A stretch of DNA of 64,000 bases, taken from contig NZ_CP150235.1 of NCBI RefSeq assembly GCF_037974355.1, forward strand, positions 3,286,001-3,350,000, in the 5' to 3' direction. Shown piece by piece: positions 37,827-48,400 of this stretch; position 1 is the first letter of the stretch, and the number at the start of each line of letters is the position of its first letter. A program made the position numbers and the translations under genes. The notes under the pieces were generated by a model that did not search any database, was not told the origin of the DNA, and worked only from the letters and a program-made list of their open reading frames with translations. The DNA is from Paenibacillus sp. FSL R5-0517. GTDB taxonomy: Bacteria > Bacillota > Bacilli > Paenibacillales > Paenibacillaceae.

Positions 37827-40139
37827 GTGAAGACTAAAAATATCTGGTTTAATCAACCTGCTAGAACATGGGAAGAGGCATTGCCTATCGGAAATGGAAC
37901 TCTTGGAGGCATGATTTTTGGAAAAACACAGATCGAGAGAATTCAGCTTAATGAGGATAGCCTGTGGTATGGTGGCCCGATGCAGCGGAATAATCCTCAA
38001 GCCCTTGAATCTTTATCTCAGATCAGAAACCTGATTTTTGATGGCAAGATTAGTGAAGCAGAAGAACTCGCAGCAGATACTCTGGTAGGTGTTCCTGACG
38101 GGCAAAGACATTACGAGCCATTAGGCGACTTTTACATCGCTATGGATCACAGTGGACAAGAACCGAATGATTATCAAAGACATCTCGATCTGGAACATGG
38201 TAAGGTAAACGTGCATTATACCGTAGATCAATCCATATACAGCCGTGATTATTTTGCTAGCTACCCGGATCAAGTGCTCGTTGTTCATCTCAAATCCAGC
38301 GTACCTGGAAAGTTATCTTTCTCCACTATTTTTGGCAGGGGAAATGTTCTGGAATCATCATCATGGTCCAATATTCTCAAACATCCTGTTGGTTTCCAAT
38401 CCTATCTGGATCGGATCGAGAAGCGTGGAACGAATAACTTGATTATCCGAGGAAGAAGTGGGGGAGAAGAAGGAATTCGATTTTGTTGCGGGATTCGCCT
38501 TATATCTGAAGGGGGGCAGGTTCATTATTCAAGCGGCCAGCTTTCTCTTAAGGATGGTAACTCAGCGACTATTCTAATCTCGGCCTGCACGGATTTCCGA
38601 ATACCCAAGGAACAACTCGAAGCAGAGTGCCTCCGAAGAATTGAATCCGCTTCCACAAAGTCATATAACGAACTGCTCGCCGATCATGTCTCGGATTATC
38701 AATCCTTATTCGAAAAGATGGATATACATCTTGAAGATGATCATACAGATGTTATCTGTTCCGAACTTCCAATCGATCAGCGCCTTGAACGGCTTAGAAC
38801 TGGTAAACATGATCCGGAACTGATAAGTCTATACTTTCAATTTGGTCGTTATCTGCTTATCTCAAGCAGCCGTCCAGGTTCTTTACCGGCAAATCTCCAA
38901 GGGATATGGAACAAAGACATGCTTCCTGTATGGGATAGCAAATATACGATTAATATTAATGCACAGATGAACTACTGGCTCGCAGAGAGCTGTAATCTTT
39001 CTGAATGTCACGTTCCTTTGTTTGATTTTATAGAGCGACTGCATGTTCGAGGAAAGGAAACAGCTAGAATCATGTACGGATGCAGGGGGTTCGTCGCCCA
39101 CCACAATTCGGATATCTGGGCTGACGCTGCTCCGCAGGATGTATGCATGACATCGACGTTTTGGACCATGGGAGGAGCGTGGCTTTCATTACATCTGTGG
39201 GACCATTATGAATACAATCAGGATGTTCAGTTTCTACAAAAAGTTTACGCCACGATGAAAGATGCGGCTATGTTTATTCTGGATTATCTGATAGAAGATC
39301 CTTCCGGCAATTGGGTGATATGTCCTTCCTCCTCCCCGGAGAATCGCTATATATTAGATAATGGAGAATCGGGGGCTTTATGCTTTGGTGCTTCGATGGA
39401 CAATCAGATTATTAGAGAGCTCTTCACGCGCTGCATTGAGAGTACACGGATCTTGCAAGAAGATCAGGAATTCGGAGAACAGCTCCGTAATGCTTTAACC
39501 AAAATACCGGAGACCTCCATTGGAAAACATGGCCAAATCCAAGAGTGGAGTAACGATTATGATGAATTGGAACCTGGCCACAGACATATTTCCCATTTAT
39601 TCGCTTTGCATCCGGGAACGCAAATTACGGCGCAAGCCACGCCTGATCTGGCTACGGCAGCTCGCGTAACACTCGACAGAAGATTGGAACACGGTGGTGG
39701 ACACACCGGATGGAGCAGGGCGTGGATTCTCAACATGTGGGCACGATTAGAGGAGTCGGAACTTGCACACGATAACATCGTGGAACTTCTACGTTCCTCC
39801 ACGTTACCCAATCTGTTTTGTGATCATCCTCCATTCCAAATTGATGGGAACTTTGGAGGTACTGCAGGTATAGCAGAGATGCTTCTCCAGAGCCATGACG
39901 GAGTACTCCGATTGTTACCTGCTTTGCCCGCAGCCTGGCCAACAGGATATATTCATGGTATTCGGGCTCGAGGCGGATTTGAATTAGATCTGGAATGGGA
40001 GGCGGGTCGTCTGTTGAATACCAGAATTCGCTCTATTGCAGAAACTTCTGTAACCGTATCCTATCAGGACCAAAAGATAGAATTAACCTTTCCAGGCCCG
40101 AATTCCATGATTGAATTGAAAGGAAACACCTGGATTTAA
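37827..40139 (+). CDS. GH95-family alpha-L-fucosidase / alpha-L-galactosidase-like enzyme
   Basis: 770 residues, full length for GH95, no signal peptide. N-terminal beta domain opens with the family's [18 protein letters not shown]; the (alpha/alpha)6 barrel carries paired Asn376/Asn378 (NINAQMNYW), the [16 protein letters not shown] block and Asp673 ([12 protein letters not shown]), matching the catalytic Asn-Asn/Asp scheme of the family. GH95 members cleave alpha-L-Fuc or alpha-L-Gal; in a xylan-using cluster L-galactose side chains of complex (corn-type) xylan or fucosylated xyloglucan are the candidates. ATG after TTGGAGGGTTAAAAG. Single gene with double terminators behind it. Confidence 0.9.
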   Translation: MKTKNIWFNQPARTWEEALPIGNGTLGGMIFGKTQIERIQLNEDSLWYGGPMQRNNPQALESLSQIRNLIFDGKISEAEELAADTLVGVPDGQRHYEPLGDFYIAMDHSGQEPNDYQRHLDLEHGKVNVHYTVDQSIYSRDYFASYPDQVLVVHLKSSVPGKLSFSTIFGRGNVLESSSWSNILKHPVGFQSYLDRIEKRGTNNLIIRGRSGGEEGIRFCCGIRLISEGGQVHYSSGQLSLKDGNSATILISACTDFRIPKEQLEAECLRRIESASTKSYNELLADHVSDYQSLFEKMDIHLEDDHTDVICSELPIDQRLERLRTGKHDPELISLYFQFGRYLLISSSRPGSLPANLQGIWNKDMLPVWDSKYTININAQMNYWLAESCNLSECHVPLFDFIERLHVRGKETARIMYGCRGFVAHHNSDIWADAAPQDVCMTSTFWTMGGAWLSLHLWDHYEYNQDVQFLQKVYATMKDAAMFILDYLIEDPSGNWVICPSSSPENRYILDNGESGALCFGASMDNQIIRELFTRCIESTRILQEDQEFGEQLRNALTKIPETSIGKHGQIQEWSNDYDELEPGHRHISHLFALHPGTQITAQATPDLATAARVTLDRRLEHGGGHTGWSRAWILNMWARLEESELAHDNIVELLRSSTLPNLFCDHPPFQIDGNFGGTAGIAEMLLQSHDGVLRLLPALPAAWPTGYIHGIRARGGFELDLEWEAGRLLNTRIRSIAETSVTVSYQDQKIELTFPGPNSMIELKGNTWI

Positions 40140-40172
40140 TAGAATGATCAATAATAAGTTACCGATTTACAT

Positions 40173-40222
40173 GAGCGAATATCGCCCGATAGAATTGTCG
40201 GGTGAATTCGCTCTTTTTCTTT
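40173..40222 (+). terminator. First terminator after the GH95 gene
   Basis: GAGCGAAT and CCCGA on the 5' arm pair with TCGGG and ATTCGCTC on the 3' arm, followed by TTTTTCTTTTC. Confidence 0.85.
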
Positions 40223-40235
40223 TCTGAGCTAAGAT

Positions 40236-40271
40236 AAAGCCATTGATTCAAGCCGAATCAACGGCTTTTTG
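40236..40271 (+). terminator. Second, tandem terminator after the GH95 gene
   Basis: AAAGCC..TTGATTC-AAGCC-GAATCAA..GGCTTTTT; A/T runs on both flanks. The 322-bp gap 40140-40461 holds these two terminators and the next promoter only. Confidence 0.85.
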
Positions 40272-40341
40272 GTGTGAAATCACTGTTTTTAATAGTCCTT
40301 TCGCGCAATAAATATAACGATCTATGCAATGAAATTACAGA

Positions 40342-40402
40342 TTGCAACCTATAAAATGTAAGCATATTACATATTTGAGTATAATTAATGAAACCGCTTC
40401 CA
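40342..40402 (+). promoter_or_regulatory. Promoter and cre site of the second two-component operon
   Basis: TTGCAA (40342-40347), 17-bp spacer ending ATGTAAGCA, then TATTAC (40365-40370). A perfect TATAAT (40380-40385) further down is an alternative -10, which would place the palindrome ATGTAA-GCATA-TTACAT (40356-40372) at the -35 position, as for an activator-dependent promoter. ATGAAACCGCTTCCA (40388-40402) matches the cre consensus fully and would lie at or just after the start of transcription. Confidence 0.58.
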
Positions 40403-40461
40403 GATGGGAGGAGAGTAGTTTCTGGCGGGGGTATTTTCGTTGGAAGAAAGGGGACAAAAGG

Positions 40462-42048
40462 ATGTTATCAGTACTACTGGTAGATGACGAGATGTATGTA
40501 CGAAAAGGGCTGTATGAACTCATAAGCTGGATTGAGCTTGATATGGAGATTATCGGAGAGGCAGAGAACGGTCTAGAGGCACTGGATCTGATTGAACGCC
40601 TGCAACCAGACGTGATTATAACCGATATTCGTATGCCGATCCTGGATGGACTGGAACTTATTCGTGCCGTAGAGAAAATGTCTCATCTGGAACCTGTGTT
40701 CATTATCATCAGTGGTTATCATGACTTCAAATATGCACAGCAGGCAATCCGGTACGGTGTTCATGACTATATTCTGAAGCCTATTGATGATGAAGAACTG
40801 ACGGCGACGTTGCAGAAGTCGGCTAATCTCATTTGCAACAAAAGAAAACATATACTCATGGCCGAGGGGCAGGCCAGTAACATCATGTTGGAGGATCTGA
40901 TCAAAGGTCATGTACAGAAGCAGGATGAACCTCGATATGCCGAGATGCTCGGAATCAATCATAATTCCAATCTCCTCATGACTTTGATTGAACTTCAGAC
41001 CGGATTAGATGAAATTAAAATTACCATTGAACAGGTACGTGAAGCAGTACAATCTCTCGAGAGTAACTTATGCCAAATGTTCATCAGTGAGCAACAGCAC
41101 GGCATGTTTGCATTATTAATGTTGTGGTCTAAACCTGATCAAGGTGGCATGGCGTTACAGGATAAGCTGCATTCTATTCATATAACACTGAGCAAAAAGC
41201 TTAATCTGGACATCGGTCTTTACGCAGGAACACTCGTCAAAGAGATTGGAGATATCCCACAATCCCTTATGGCGGCTAAAGAAGCAGCCAAGCATAAATA
41301 TGCAGAGACTGGTGGTGTCGTGCGCTATACGGAGATCAAAGACAAACCACTGTTTGTTTTTAATGTATACCAGGAGGAGGTAGATCAATTAATCTTGAGC
41401 CTGGAAGAGGGGGATAGGGCAGCTTACCACAACATTGTAGAAGAGAAATTCAAATTGTTTCATATGAATCGATTTTCTCCTCAGGCTGTAGCTGGTTCTC
41501 TGTTGCATTATATAACGGGTATTCTCGCTGTAGTCCACGAAATGGATGGTACTGATGAAGGGCTGCAGCAGCTAAAGGAGCTGGCACAGCAAAGTCATGA
41601 AGGGTGGAATTTAAGACTACTGAAGAATGCTTTTCTCATGGCGCTGGAGGAAGCCGAGCATTATGTGTCTCATTTGCGAATGGAGCGATCCAAAGGGGAT
41701 ATCAGCAGGATCAAACGATATATTGATGCTAATTATACCGAGAACATCAATCTCAAAAGCATTGCTGCGCTCTTCTACATGAATCCCGTTTATCTTGGGC
41801 GGTTATTCCGCAAAAGCTACAATCAGTACTTCAATGACTATCTGCTGAACCTGCGGATTCATGAGGCGAAGAAGTTACTGCGGCAGACGGATCTGAGAAT
41901 GTACGAGGTCGCTGCACGCGTGGGATTTCAGAATGCAGATTATTTTGTAACCCAGTTTGAGAAGCTCGTTAAGTTATCGCCTACAGAGTATCGCAATCTC
42001 CTTATGGGAAATGAACAGCGAGGTGCACAATGCCAAGATGGAACCTGA
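40462..42048 (+). CDS. YesN-type response regulator, receiver plus AraC HTH
   Basis: 528 residues: receiver with Asp55 (VIITDIRMPILDG), a ~270-residue middle domain, two C-terminal AraC motifs (LKSIAALFYMNPVYLGRLF, MYEVAARVGFQNADYFVTQF). ATG 40462 sits after GAAAGGGGACAAAAGG; the upstream extension to 40342 runs through the promoter and is rejected. The stop lies 19 bp inside the kinase gene. Probable activator of the tandem binding-protein/permease genes downstream. Confidence 0.92.
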   Translation: MLSVLLVDDEMYVRKGLYELISWIELDMEIIGEAENGLEALDLIERLQPDVIITDIRMPILDGLELIRAVEKMSHLEPVFIIISGYHDFKYAQQAIRYGVHDYILKPIDDEELTATLQKSANLICNKRKHILMAEGQASNIMLEDLIKGHVQKQDEPRYAEMLGINHNSNLLMTLIELQTGLDEIKITIEQVREAVQSLESNLCQMFISEQQHGMFALLMLWSKPDQGGMALQDKLHSIHITLSKKLNLDIGLYAGTLVKEIGDIPQSLMAAKEAAKHKYAETGGVVRYTEIKDKPLFVFNVYQEEVDQLILSLEEGDRAAYHNIVEEKFKLFHMNRFSPQAVAGSLLHYITGILAVVHEMDGTDEGLQQLKELAQQSHEGWNLRLLKNAFLMALEEAEHYVSHLRMERSKGDISRIKRYIDANYTENINLKSIAALFYMNPVYLGRLFRKSYNQYFNDYLLNLRIHEAKKLLRQTDLRMYEVAARVGFQNADYFVTQFEKLVKLSPTEYRNLLMGNEQRGAQCQDGT

Positions 42049-43769
42049 ATTACATGAAGCTTCGAGATAAGCTACTTCTGATGTATGTCCTGTCCGTGTT
42101 TATTCCCATTGTTGTTACCAATGTGGTGTTCTACAATGTTACATCCGCCAATATTCGTAGTCAGAAAACTCGTGATGCCGGCATGGCCTTGAACAATCTG
42201 AAGAACGACCTGCGTGTAACCATTGATCAGGGCGTCGGTCTCTCTTATTCGTTATATACGGATCCTGTGTTCAATGACACGATCTCGCGTTCGTTTCGAA
42301 GTCATTTTGAGTACATTGACGCTTATAATTCGTACCTGAAAGGGCAATTCTCCGGTCAATTGAATCAGGGGATTCGCTGGTATCAAGTGTATACCGATAA
42401 TCCTACCATTCTATCTTCCGGTTATATTGATCGTTTAACTGATGTGGTCCGAAGCTCAGACTGGTACGTTCAATTTCAGACATACTCCGCTCCTTATCCG
42501 GCTCTGATCTCATCTGATCAAATGTTAAGTCTGGTACAAAGGCTCGACAATCTGGACACTGGGGGGAGAGAGCAGTTACTTAAAATTGACCTCAACATGG
42601 AGACGATCAAGCAGTATTTTCACAACAGCGGATTCGACGGAAAAGTGTATTTAGTTGATCCAGGAGGACACATCCAATTTTCAAATGATTATACAGCAGA
42701 AGCATCTCTGATAGGGAAACGTTACAGTGAGATCCAGTTTCCGAACAAAATGATTCCCTTTGAACTTACGTATACAGGCATTAACTATCTGGAAGGGTGG
42801 TCCCTGCATGGCGTTATGGATGAAGAAATTGTGCTGAAGGAGGTACGGAAGTCCCGTTCCTTCGTGGTTTGGCTTGCTTGCATTAATTTTGTCTTGCCTT
42901 CCATCATCATCGCGGCCATGTCCAGATCCATCCATGTCAGACTGGTGCGGATTCTAAAACATATGAAAAAAGTGAAAACACAGAATTTTCAGACGATTCC
43001 TCCTGAAGATGCAAGAGATGAGATCGGTCAACTTACGATGGAATTCAATCGAATGACCGAGACGATCCATAACTTGATTCATGAGGTATATCTAGCTGAC
43101 ATTCAGAAGAAAGACCTAGAGTTAAAACAGCAGCAAGCTCAGCTTCATGCACTCCATAGCCAGATCAACCCTCATTTTTTGTTTAATACCCTGGAGTCGG
43201 TACGGATGCGGAGCCTCATCAAGGGCGAGAAAGAGACCGCCAAAATTGTGCATAACATGGCCAAGATGTTTCGCAAGTCGATCAGTTGGAATCAGAATGA
43301 TGTGACAGTGAAGGAAGAACTCGAACTCATCGAGAGTTTTTTGCAAATTCAGAAATATCGCTTTGGCGACAAACTCCAATACAGCATTGAAGCTGATCCT
43401 GCGGTACTGGTGTACCGAATCCCCAAGATGGTAATTCTCCCCTTTGTGGAAAATGCAAGTATTCATGGTATTGAATCATCTCCGGGTGTAGGCATCATTC
43501 AACTCTTCGTTTCAACTGAAATTGACCACCTACTTATCCGACTAACGGATAACGGAATAGGGATGTCACAAGCTAGATTGGAAGAATTGCTGAGCTATCT
43601 GAATCAGAACACGGATATGGGAGAGCATGTTGGCATGAAAAATGCGTATAGTCGCTTAAAACTTTGTTATAAAAATCACTTTACATTCGACATCCAGACA
43701 GGGGAAGGAGAAGGGACACGTATCCAAATTAAGCTTCCACTTGATCCATCAGCCATGCCAGGCGACTAA
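42030..43769 (+). CDS. YesM-type sensor histidine kinase
   Basis: 579 residues: helix about 16-37, extracellular sensor, second helix near 285-307, HAMP, His382 in QINPHFLFNTLESV, HATPase with VENASIHG and DNGIGMS. GCGAGGTGC upstream; starts inside the regulator gene. Order regulator-kinase is reversed relative to the 28146/29941 pair but matches 27026/28146. Confidence 0.92.
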   Translation: MPRWNLNYMKLRDKLLLMYVLSVFIPIVVTNVVFYNVTSANIRSQKTRDAGMALNNLKNDLRVTIDQGVGLSYSLYTDPVFNDTISRSFRSHFEYIDAYNSYLKGQFSGQLNQGIRWYQVYTDNPTILSSGYIDRLTDVVRSSDWYVQFQTYSAPYPALISSDQMLSLVQRLDNLDTGGREQLLKIDLNMETIKQYFHNSGFDGKVYLVDPGGHIQFSNDYTAEASLIGKRYSEIQFPNKMIPFELTYTGINYLEGWSLHGVMDEEIVLKEVRKSRSFVVWLACINFVLPSIIIAAMSRSIHVRLVRILKHMKKVKTQNFQTIPPEDARDEIGQLTMEFNRMTETIHNLIHEVYLADIQKKDLELKQQQAQLHALHSQINPHFLFNTLESVRMRSLIKGEKETAKIVHNMAKMFRKSISWNQNDVTVKEELELIESFLQIQKYRFGDKLQYSIEADPAVLVYRIPKMVILPFVENASIHGIESSPGVGIIQLFVSTEIDHLLIRLTDNGIGMSQARLEELLSYLNQNTDMGEHVGMKNAYSRLKLCYKNHFTFDIQTGEGEGTRIQIKLPLDPSAMPGD

Positions 43770-43819
43770 ATATGAGGGATATACTTTTCAAAGTAGGAGG
43801 TACACTTTCATGGGTAACT

Positions 43820-43834
43820 TTGAAAGCGCTATCT
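43820..43834 (+). promoter_or_regulatory. cre site upstream of tandem binding proteins
   Basis: TTGAAAGCGCTATCT satisfies every defined position of WTGNAANCGNWNNCW. It lies 57 bp before the 43891 lipoprotein in the 121-bp gap after the kinase, giving the importer its own catabolite-repressed promoter. Confidence 0.65.
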
Positions 43835-43890
43835 TGATATATTGAGAAGGCTTAAAGACACAAACAATACTTGAAGGGGGCATTTGCTAC

Positions 43891-45552
43891 ATGTTTAGAA
43901 AAAGAAACATTATAACAGGTCTGGCCATTTTACTGGCTGTAACGCTGGGAGGTTGCAATAAAGCCAGTCCGGAAGCCTCTTATCCTGACAGTAATGACAA
44001 CACCCCGGTCACCTTTAAATATTTCACGTTTGGCGGTGGCAAGAAGGATATTCTGGCAAGCAGCACGACCATTGGCAAGAAGTTACAGGAACAAACAGGT
44101 GTTGACTGGAAGATGGAATATCTGGTCGGCGACGGTGCAACCAAGGCAGGTGTCATGATTGCGAGTGGGGATTACCCCGACATCATCGACTCCAGTGGTG
44201 AAATGGCCAAGTTGATGGATGCAGGATCTTTTATCCCACTGGATGAACTGATCGATCAATACGGGCCTAACATCAAGCGAGTATACGGGCCTTATATGGA
44301 CAAATTCAGACAGGAGGATGGAAAGATCTATTTCTTGCCATACACAGCCAACATTGGTTATGTGTCAGAGCCTAATTTTCAAACCGGCTTTTATATTCAG
44401 CGTGCTGTGCTCAAAGAGTTTAACTATCCCAAGATCAAAACGCTGGACGAATATTTTGATCTGATTGAGCAATACAAGCAAAAGTATCCGCAGATCGATG
44501 GAAAAGAAACCATCGGCTTTGCCACACTTGCGGGTGAGTCTGGCAGCTTCTTCACCCTGCTAAATCCGGCCATGCATCTGGCAGGGTATCCAAACGATGG
44601 CAGTGTGATGGTGGATATGCAGAGCCATGAAGCCAAACTGGTAGCCGGATCTGATTATCAGAAACAATGGATTCAGAAGCTAAGCGAAGTTAACGCACAG
44701 GGGATGTTTGATCCCGAATCCTTCACAATGAATCAGGATCAGTATCTCGCCAAGTTGACGTCCGGTCGGGTTCTGGGATATTTCAGTTACTCCTGGCAGG
44801 TTGGAGACGCAACGAACAACCTCAAGAAGGCTGGTATTGACGAAAAACGTTACGTATCTCTACCGATCGTATTTGATGACAGTGTCAAGGACCAGTATGT
44901 GGACCCGCCAGGTTTTGTGAACAACTATGGTGTCGGAATTACCGTCAATGCCAAAGATCCAGTACGAATTATTAAATATTTTGATAATTTGCTCAAGGAA
45001 GAAAACCAGATTCTGGTGCAATGGGGCATTGAGGACGAGACGTATAGTGTGAATGACGAAGGTCGCTTTTATTTCAAAAATGATGACCAACGCAAGGCAC
45101 ATGAAGATCCCGAATTAAGTCGTAAGTTCGGCTTTGACTATTTTAATTACAGCTGGCCTCGTTACGGCAATAACTCCGTACTGGAGGATGGCAACGCCTA
45201 TGGACCAGGCAATCAACCAGAAGTGGCTACCTTTAGTTACACGGACGGTGACAAGCTGTTGTTAGAGAAGTATGGTGTGGAGACATTCACAGAACTATTC
45301 AGCACGCCGGATGAGCGTCCTTGGTCTCCTGCATGGTCCATTGCACTGGAGCAGGGTTCTCCTGAACAGATTTTCATCACCAAGGCAGAAGATCTCCAGA
45401 TGAAATATTTACCCAAAATGATTATGGACTCGCCTTCTACGTTCGAGAACACATGGAATGAGTATATGAGTCAATTGAATCAACTGGACAAGAAAACATA
45501 CGAAGCTACGATAACACAGGCAGTGAAGGATCGTGTAGCTGGCAAATGGTGA
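43891..45552 (+). CDS. Extracellular solute-binding lipoprotein (tandem copy 1)
   Basis: 553 residues, LplA group, lipobox TLGGC. ATG after GAAGGGGGCATTTGC. Nearly the whole mature sequence aligns without large gaps to the next gene, down to the identical end DRVAGKW, so the pair arose by tandem duplication. Copy 1 differs mainly in the linker after the lipid Cys, around GYVSEPNFQTGF and near residues 395-440, some of which could line the sugar cleft. Shares permeases 47414/48401 with copy 2. Confidence 0.92.
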   Translation: MFRKRNIITGLAILLAVTLGGCNKASPEASYPDSNDNTPVTFKYFTFGGGKKDILASSTTIGKKLQEQTGVDWKMEYLVGDGATKAGVMIASGDYPDIIDSSGEMAKLMDAGSFIPLDELIDQYGPNIKRVYGPYMDKFRQEDGKIYFLPYTANIGYVSEPNFQTGFYIQRAVLKEFNYPKIKTLDEYFDLIEQYKQKYPQIDGKETIGFATLAGESGSFFTLLNPAMHLAGYPNDGSVMVDMQSHEAKLVAGSDYQKQWIQKLSEVNAQGMFDPESFTMNQDQYLAKLTSGRVLGYFSYSWQVGDATNNLKKAGIDEKRYVSLPIVFDDSVKDQYVDPPGFVNNYGVGITVNAKDPVRIIKYFDNLLKEENQILVQWGIEDETYSVNDEGRFYFKNDDQRKAHEDPELSRKFGFDYFNYSWPRYGNNSVLEDGNAYGPGNQPEVATFSYTDGDKLLLEKYGVETFTELFSTPDERPWSPAWSIALEQGSPEQIFITKAEDLQMKYLPKMIMDSPSTFENTWNEYMSQLNQLDKKTYEATITQAVKDRVAGKW

Positions 45553-45593
45553 GTGCAATCCATAGAGACCATAAGGAACGGGGGAATATTCAC

Positions 45594-47267
45594 ATGTTAA
45601 AAGCGAAAGTTAGAATAGCAAGTTTAGCTGTATTAGTGACTGTTTTGCTGGCTGGGTGCAGTCAGAACAATTCATCATCACCTTCAGCCACAGGTGATGA
45701 TGAGAACAGTCCAGTAACGTTCTCATATTATATGTTCTCTCCAGGCAAGAAGGATACTCTGGCAAGCGAAACAACAATCGGTAAAGTGTTGCAAGAACAA
45801 ACAGGTGTGGACTGGAAGTTGGAATATCTGGTAGGTGATAGTGCGACAAAAGCCGGTGTCATGATCGCCAGTGGAGACTATCCTGATGTCATTAGCTCCA
45901 GTGGTGAGATGTCCAAGTTATTGGATGCCGGGGCCTATATTCCGCTGGATGATCTGATTGAGGAATACGGCCCTAATATCAAACGGGTATATGGACCATA
46001 CTTCGATAAAATGAAAAATGCAGAAGACGGAAAAATCTATGCGCTGCCTTATACGGCTAATCAGGGTGAGTATTCAGGTAGTCCAAATGTTGGTGGGGGA
46101 GCCTTCTGGATTCAGCGCTCTGTGCTCAAAGAGTTTAATTATCCCAAGATCACTACACTGGATGAATATTTTGATCTGATTCAGGATTACAAGGAAAAAC
46201 ATCCAACAGTTGATGGTGCAGAGACGATCGGATTTGTGTCACTTGCAGGTGTGGCCAATAACTTCTTCACCTTGCAGAATCCAGCGATGCATCTCGCCGG
46301 TTATCCGAACGATGGCAGTGTCATGGTGGACATGACTACCCATGAGGCGAAAGTCGTCGCCGGAACAGATGCTCAGAAAAAATGGATTCAGAAGTTAAAT
46401 GAGATTAATGCTCAAGGGATGCTGGATCCGGAATCCTTTACGATGAACAAAGACCAGTATTTGGCCAAACTGACTTCGGGTCGTGTGTTAGGATACTTCA
46501 ATTATGGCTGGCAGATTGGGGATGCGTCGAAAAACCTACTCTCGGCAGGCATTGATGAGAAGCGCTATGCACCACTTCCGATCGTGTTTGATGAAGGAAT
46601 TAAGGATCAATATGTTGATCCTCCCGGCTTCGTCAACAACTATGCAACCGGTATCTCGGTGAACGCCAAAGACCCTGTTCGTATCATCAAATACTTTGAT
46701 AATTTGCTGAAGGAAGAGAATCAGGTTCTGGTGCAATGGGGCATCAAGGACGAGACGTACAGTGTGGATGAAAAGGGCCGCTTTTATTATGCAAATGAAG
46801 ATCAACGCAAGGCTCATGATGATCTGGAGCTCAGCCGTAAATTCGGGTTCACCTACTTTGGTACAGATTGGCCGAAATATGGCGGTGAATCTACACTATC
46901 CGATGGTAACGCTTATAGCCCTGGCAACCAGCCGGAAGTGGCCGCTGCATCTTACACCGAGGGAGACAAGAAATTCCTTGAAGCCTACGGTATCCAAACT
47001 TTTAGTGAATTGTTCAACAAACCGGAAGAGCGGCCTTGGTTCCCGGCTTGGTCCATCGCATTGGAGCAAGGATCACCTGAACAGATCTTCACGACCAAAT
47101 CGGATGATTTGCAACGTAAATACTTGCCGGAAATGATCTTGGGAGCACCCTCGAATTTTGATAAGCTGTGGGATGCCTACATGGCTGAATTGAACAAATT
47201 GGACAAAGCTGGTTATGAAGCGACCATTACCAAAGTTGTGAAGGATCGAGTCGCAGGAAAATGGTGA
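45594..47267 (+). CDS. Extracellular solute-binding lipoprotein (tandem copy 2)
   Basis: 557 residues, lipobox LLAGC. ATG 45594 with AACGGGGGAA upstream is used; an in-frame ATG at 45546 overlaps copy 1 and does not begin a signal peptide. Same fold and C-terminus as copy 1 but with YSGSPNVGGGAFW where copy 1 has a shorter divergent segment, and many substitutions around residues 400-460. The two proteins may offer different ligand ranges to one permease pair. Confidence 0.92.
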   Translation: MLKAKVRIASLAVLVTVLLAGCSQNNSSSPSATGDDENSPVTFSYYMFSPGKKDTLASETTIGKVLQEQTGVDWKLEYLVGDSATKAGVMIASGDYPDVISSSGEMSKLLDAGAYIPLDDLIEEYGPNIKRVYGPYFDKMKNAEDGKIYALPYTANQGEYSGSPNVGGGAFWIQRSVLKEFNYPKITTLDEYFDLIQDYKEKHPTVDGAETIGFVSLAGVANNFFTLQNPAMHLAGYPNDGSVMVDMTTHEAKVVAGTDAQKKWIQKLNEINAQGMLDPESFTMNKDQYLAKLTSGRVLGYFNYGWQIGDASKNLLSAGIDEKRYAPLPIVFDEGIKDQYVDPPGFVNNYATGISVNAKDPVRIIKYFDNLLKEENQVLVQWGIKDETYSVDEKGRFYYANEDQRKAHDDLELSRKFGFTYFGTDWPKYGGESTLSDGNAYSPGNQPEVAAASYTEGDKKFLEAYGIQTFSELFNKPEERPWFPAWSIALEQGSPEQIFTTKSDDLQRKYLPEMILGAPSNFDKLWDAYMAELNKLDKAGYEATITKVVKDRVAGKW

Positions 47268-47270
47268 TAC

Positions 47271-47307
47271 GAACACTTTAAGTACGTGTTCAAGAATTCT
47301 TTTTTTG
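47271..47307 (+). other. Intercistronic hairpin with T-run after binding-protein copy 2
   Basis: GAACAC-N9-GTGTTC (47271-47291), then AAGAATTC and seven T. The spacing before the T-run is too long for a strong terminator, so partial termination or mRNA stabilisation between binding-protein and permease genes is more likely. Confidence 0.5.
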
Positions 47308-47413
47308 AACAAACTCGTTAAAACAAACTGTACATGCGCAGGAGAAGACGAAAGAACATAAACTCCGGTTTCTCCTCGCATGATGAACAGCATAGGAAAG
47401 GAGCAGGTTCACC

Positions 47414-48385
47414 GTGGAGAAACCTAATGTCTCCCTTAACTCGATGCCGCCAGCCTCGAATCCGAAGGGAACCAGAGCACATTCATTCTTCAAACGTCTT
47501 GTGCAACAACGAACACTTGCCTGGATGTGTATACCTTTTGTCATCTGGGCTTTTATCTTCAAGTACCTGCCGTTATGGGGATGGACCATGGCTTTTCAGA
47601 ATTTCAAACCGGCGAGATCCTTCTCGGATCAGCAGTGGGTAGGCTGGCAGCATTTTAGTACGTTATTTGAAGACAATACCTTCTACCGGGTGCTGCGCAA
47701 CACACTTGTCATGAGTTCCATTAAACTGGTATTGGGATTTGTGACAGCAATTACACTGGCCCTCTTGTTGAATGAACTGAAAAATGTCATATTTAAACGC
47801 TTTGTGCAAACCGTCAGTTATCTGCCTCACTTTATCTCGTGGGTTGTCGCCTCCAGCATTGTATTAACCGTACTGTCACCAGACGGAATTATCAACCTGC
47901 TCCTGATGAAGCTTCACCTGATTGATAGTCCGGTACTATGGATGGGAAAAGGTGAATACTTCTGGGGGATTCTTGGGGCAACCGAGGTGTGGAAGGATGT
48001 CGGCTGGAACACTATTATCTATCTGGCAGCGATTACGGCAATTGATCCAGCGCAATATGAGGCAGCCGAGATTGATGGAGCCAGTCGCTTCAAACGGATG
48101 TTATATATCACGCTGCCTGGTTTGAAACCGGTTATTGTGATCTTGTTGATCATGAACATGGGAAGTATTCTGGAATCCGGATTCGAGCCGCAATATCTGC
48201 TGGGTAACGGGATGAACATGGATTATTCGGAGAATCTGGACATCTTTGTACTGAAATATGGATTAGGGATGGGGAACTTTTCCTTGGGTACAGCAGCCGG
48301 CATATTCAAAACTGTGGTCAGTTTTGTCTTCCTTTTCTCTGCGAACTATATAGCGAAAAAAATGGGAGAGAGCAGACTATTCTAA
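47414..48385 (+). CDS. ABC transporter permease, LplB type
   Basis: 323 residues, GTG start after TAGGAAAGGAGCAGG. FKYLPLWGWTMAFQNFKPARS after helix 1 and EAA loop YEAAEIDGASRFKRMLY, close paralogue of the 33389 permease. With 48401 it forms the channel for the tandem binding proteins. Confidence 0.92.
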   Translation: MEKPNVSLNSMPPASNPKGTRAHSFFKRLVQQRTLAWMCIPFVIWAFIFKYLPLWGWTMAFQNFKPARSFSDQQWVGWQHFSTLFEDNTFYRVLRNTLVMSSIKLVLGFVTAITLALLLNELKNVIFKRFVQTVSYLPHFISWVVASSIVLTVLSPDGIINLLLMKLHLIDSPVLWMGKGEYFWGILGATEVWKDVGWNTIIYLAAITAIDPAQYEAAEIDGASRFKRMLYITLPGLKPVIVILLIMNMGSILESGFEPQYLLGNGMNMDYSENLDIFVLKYGLGMGNFSLGTAAGIFKTVVSFVFLFSANYIAKKMGESRLF

Positions 48386-48400
48386 AAGGAGGCCTATGCC

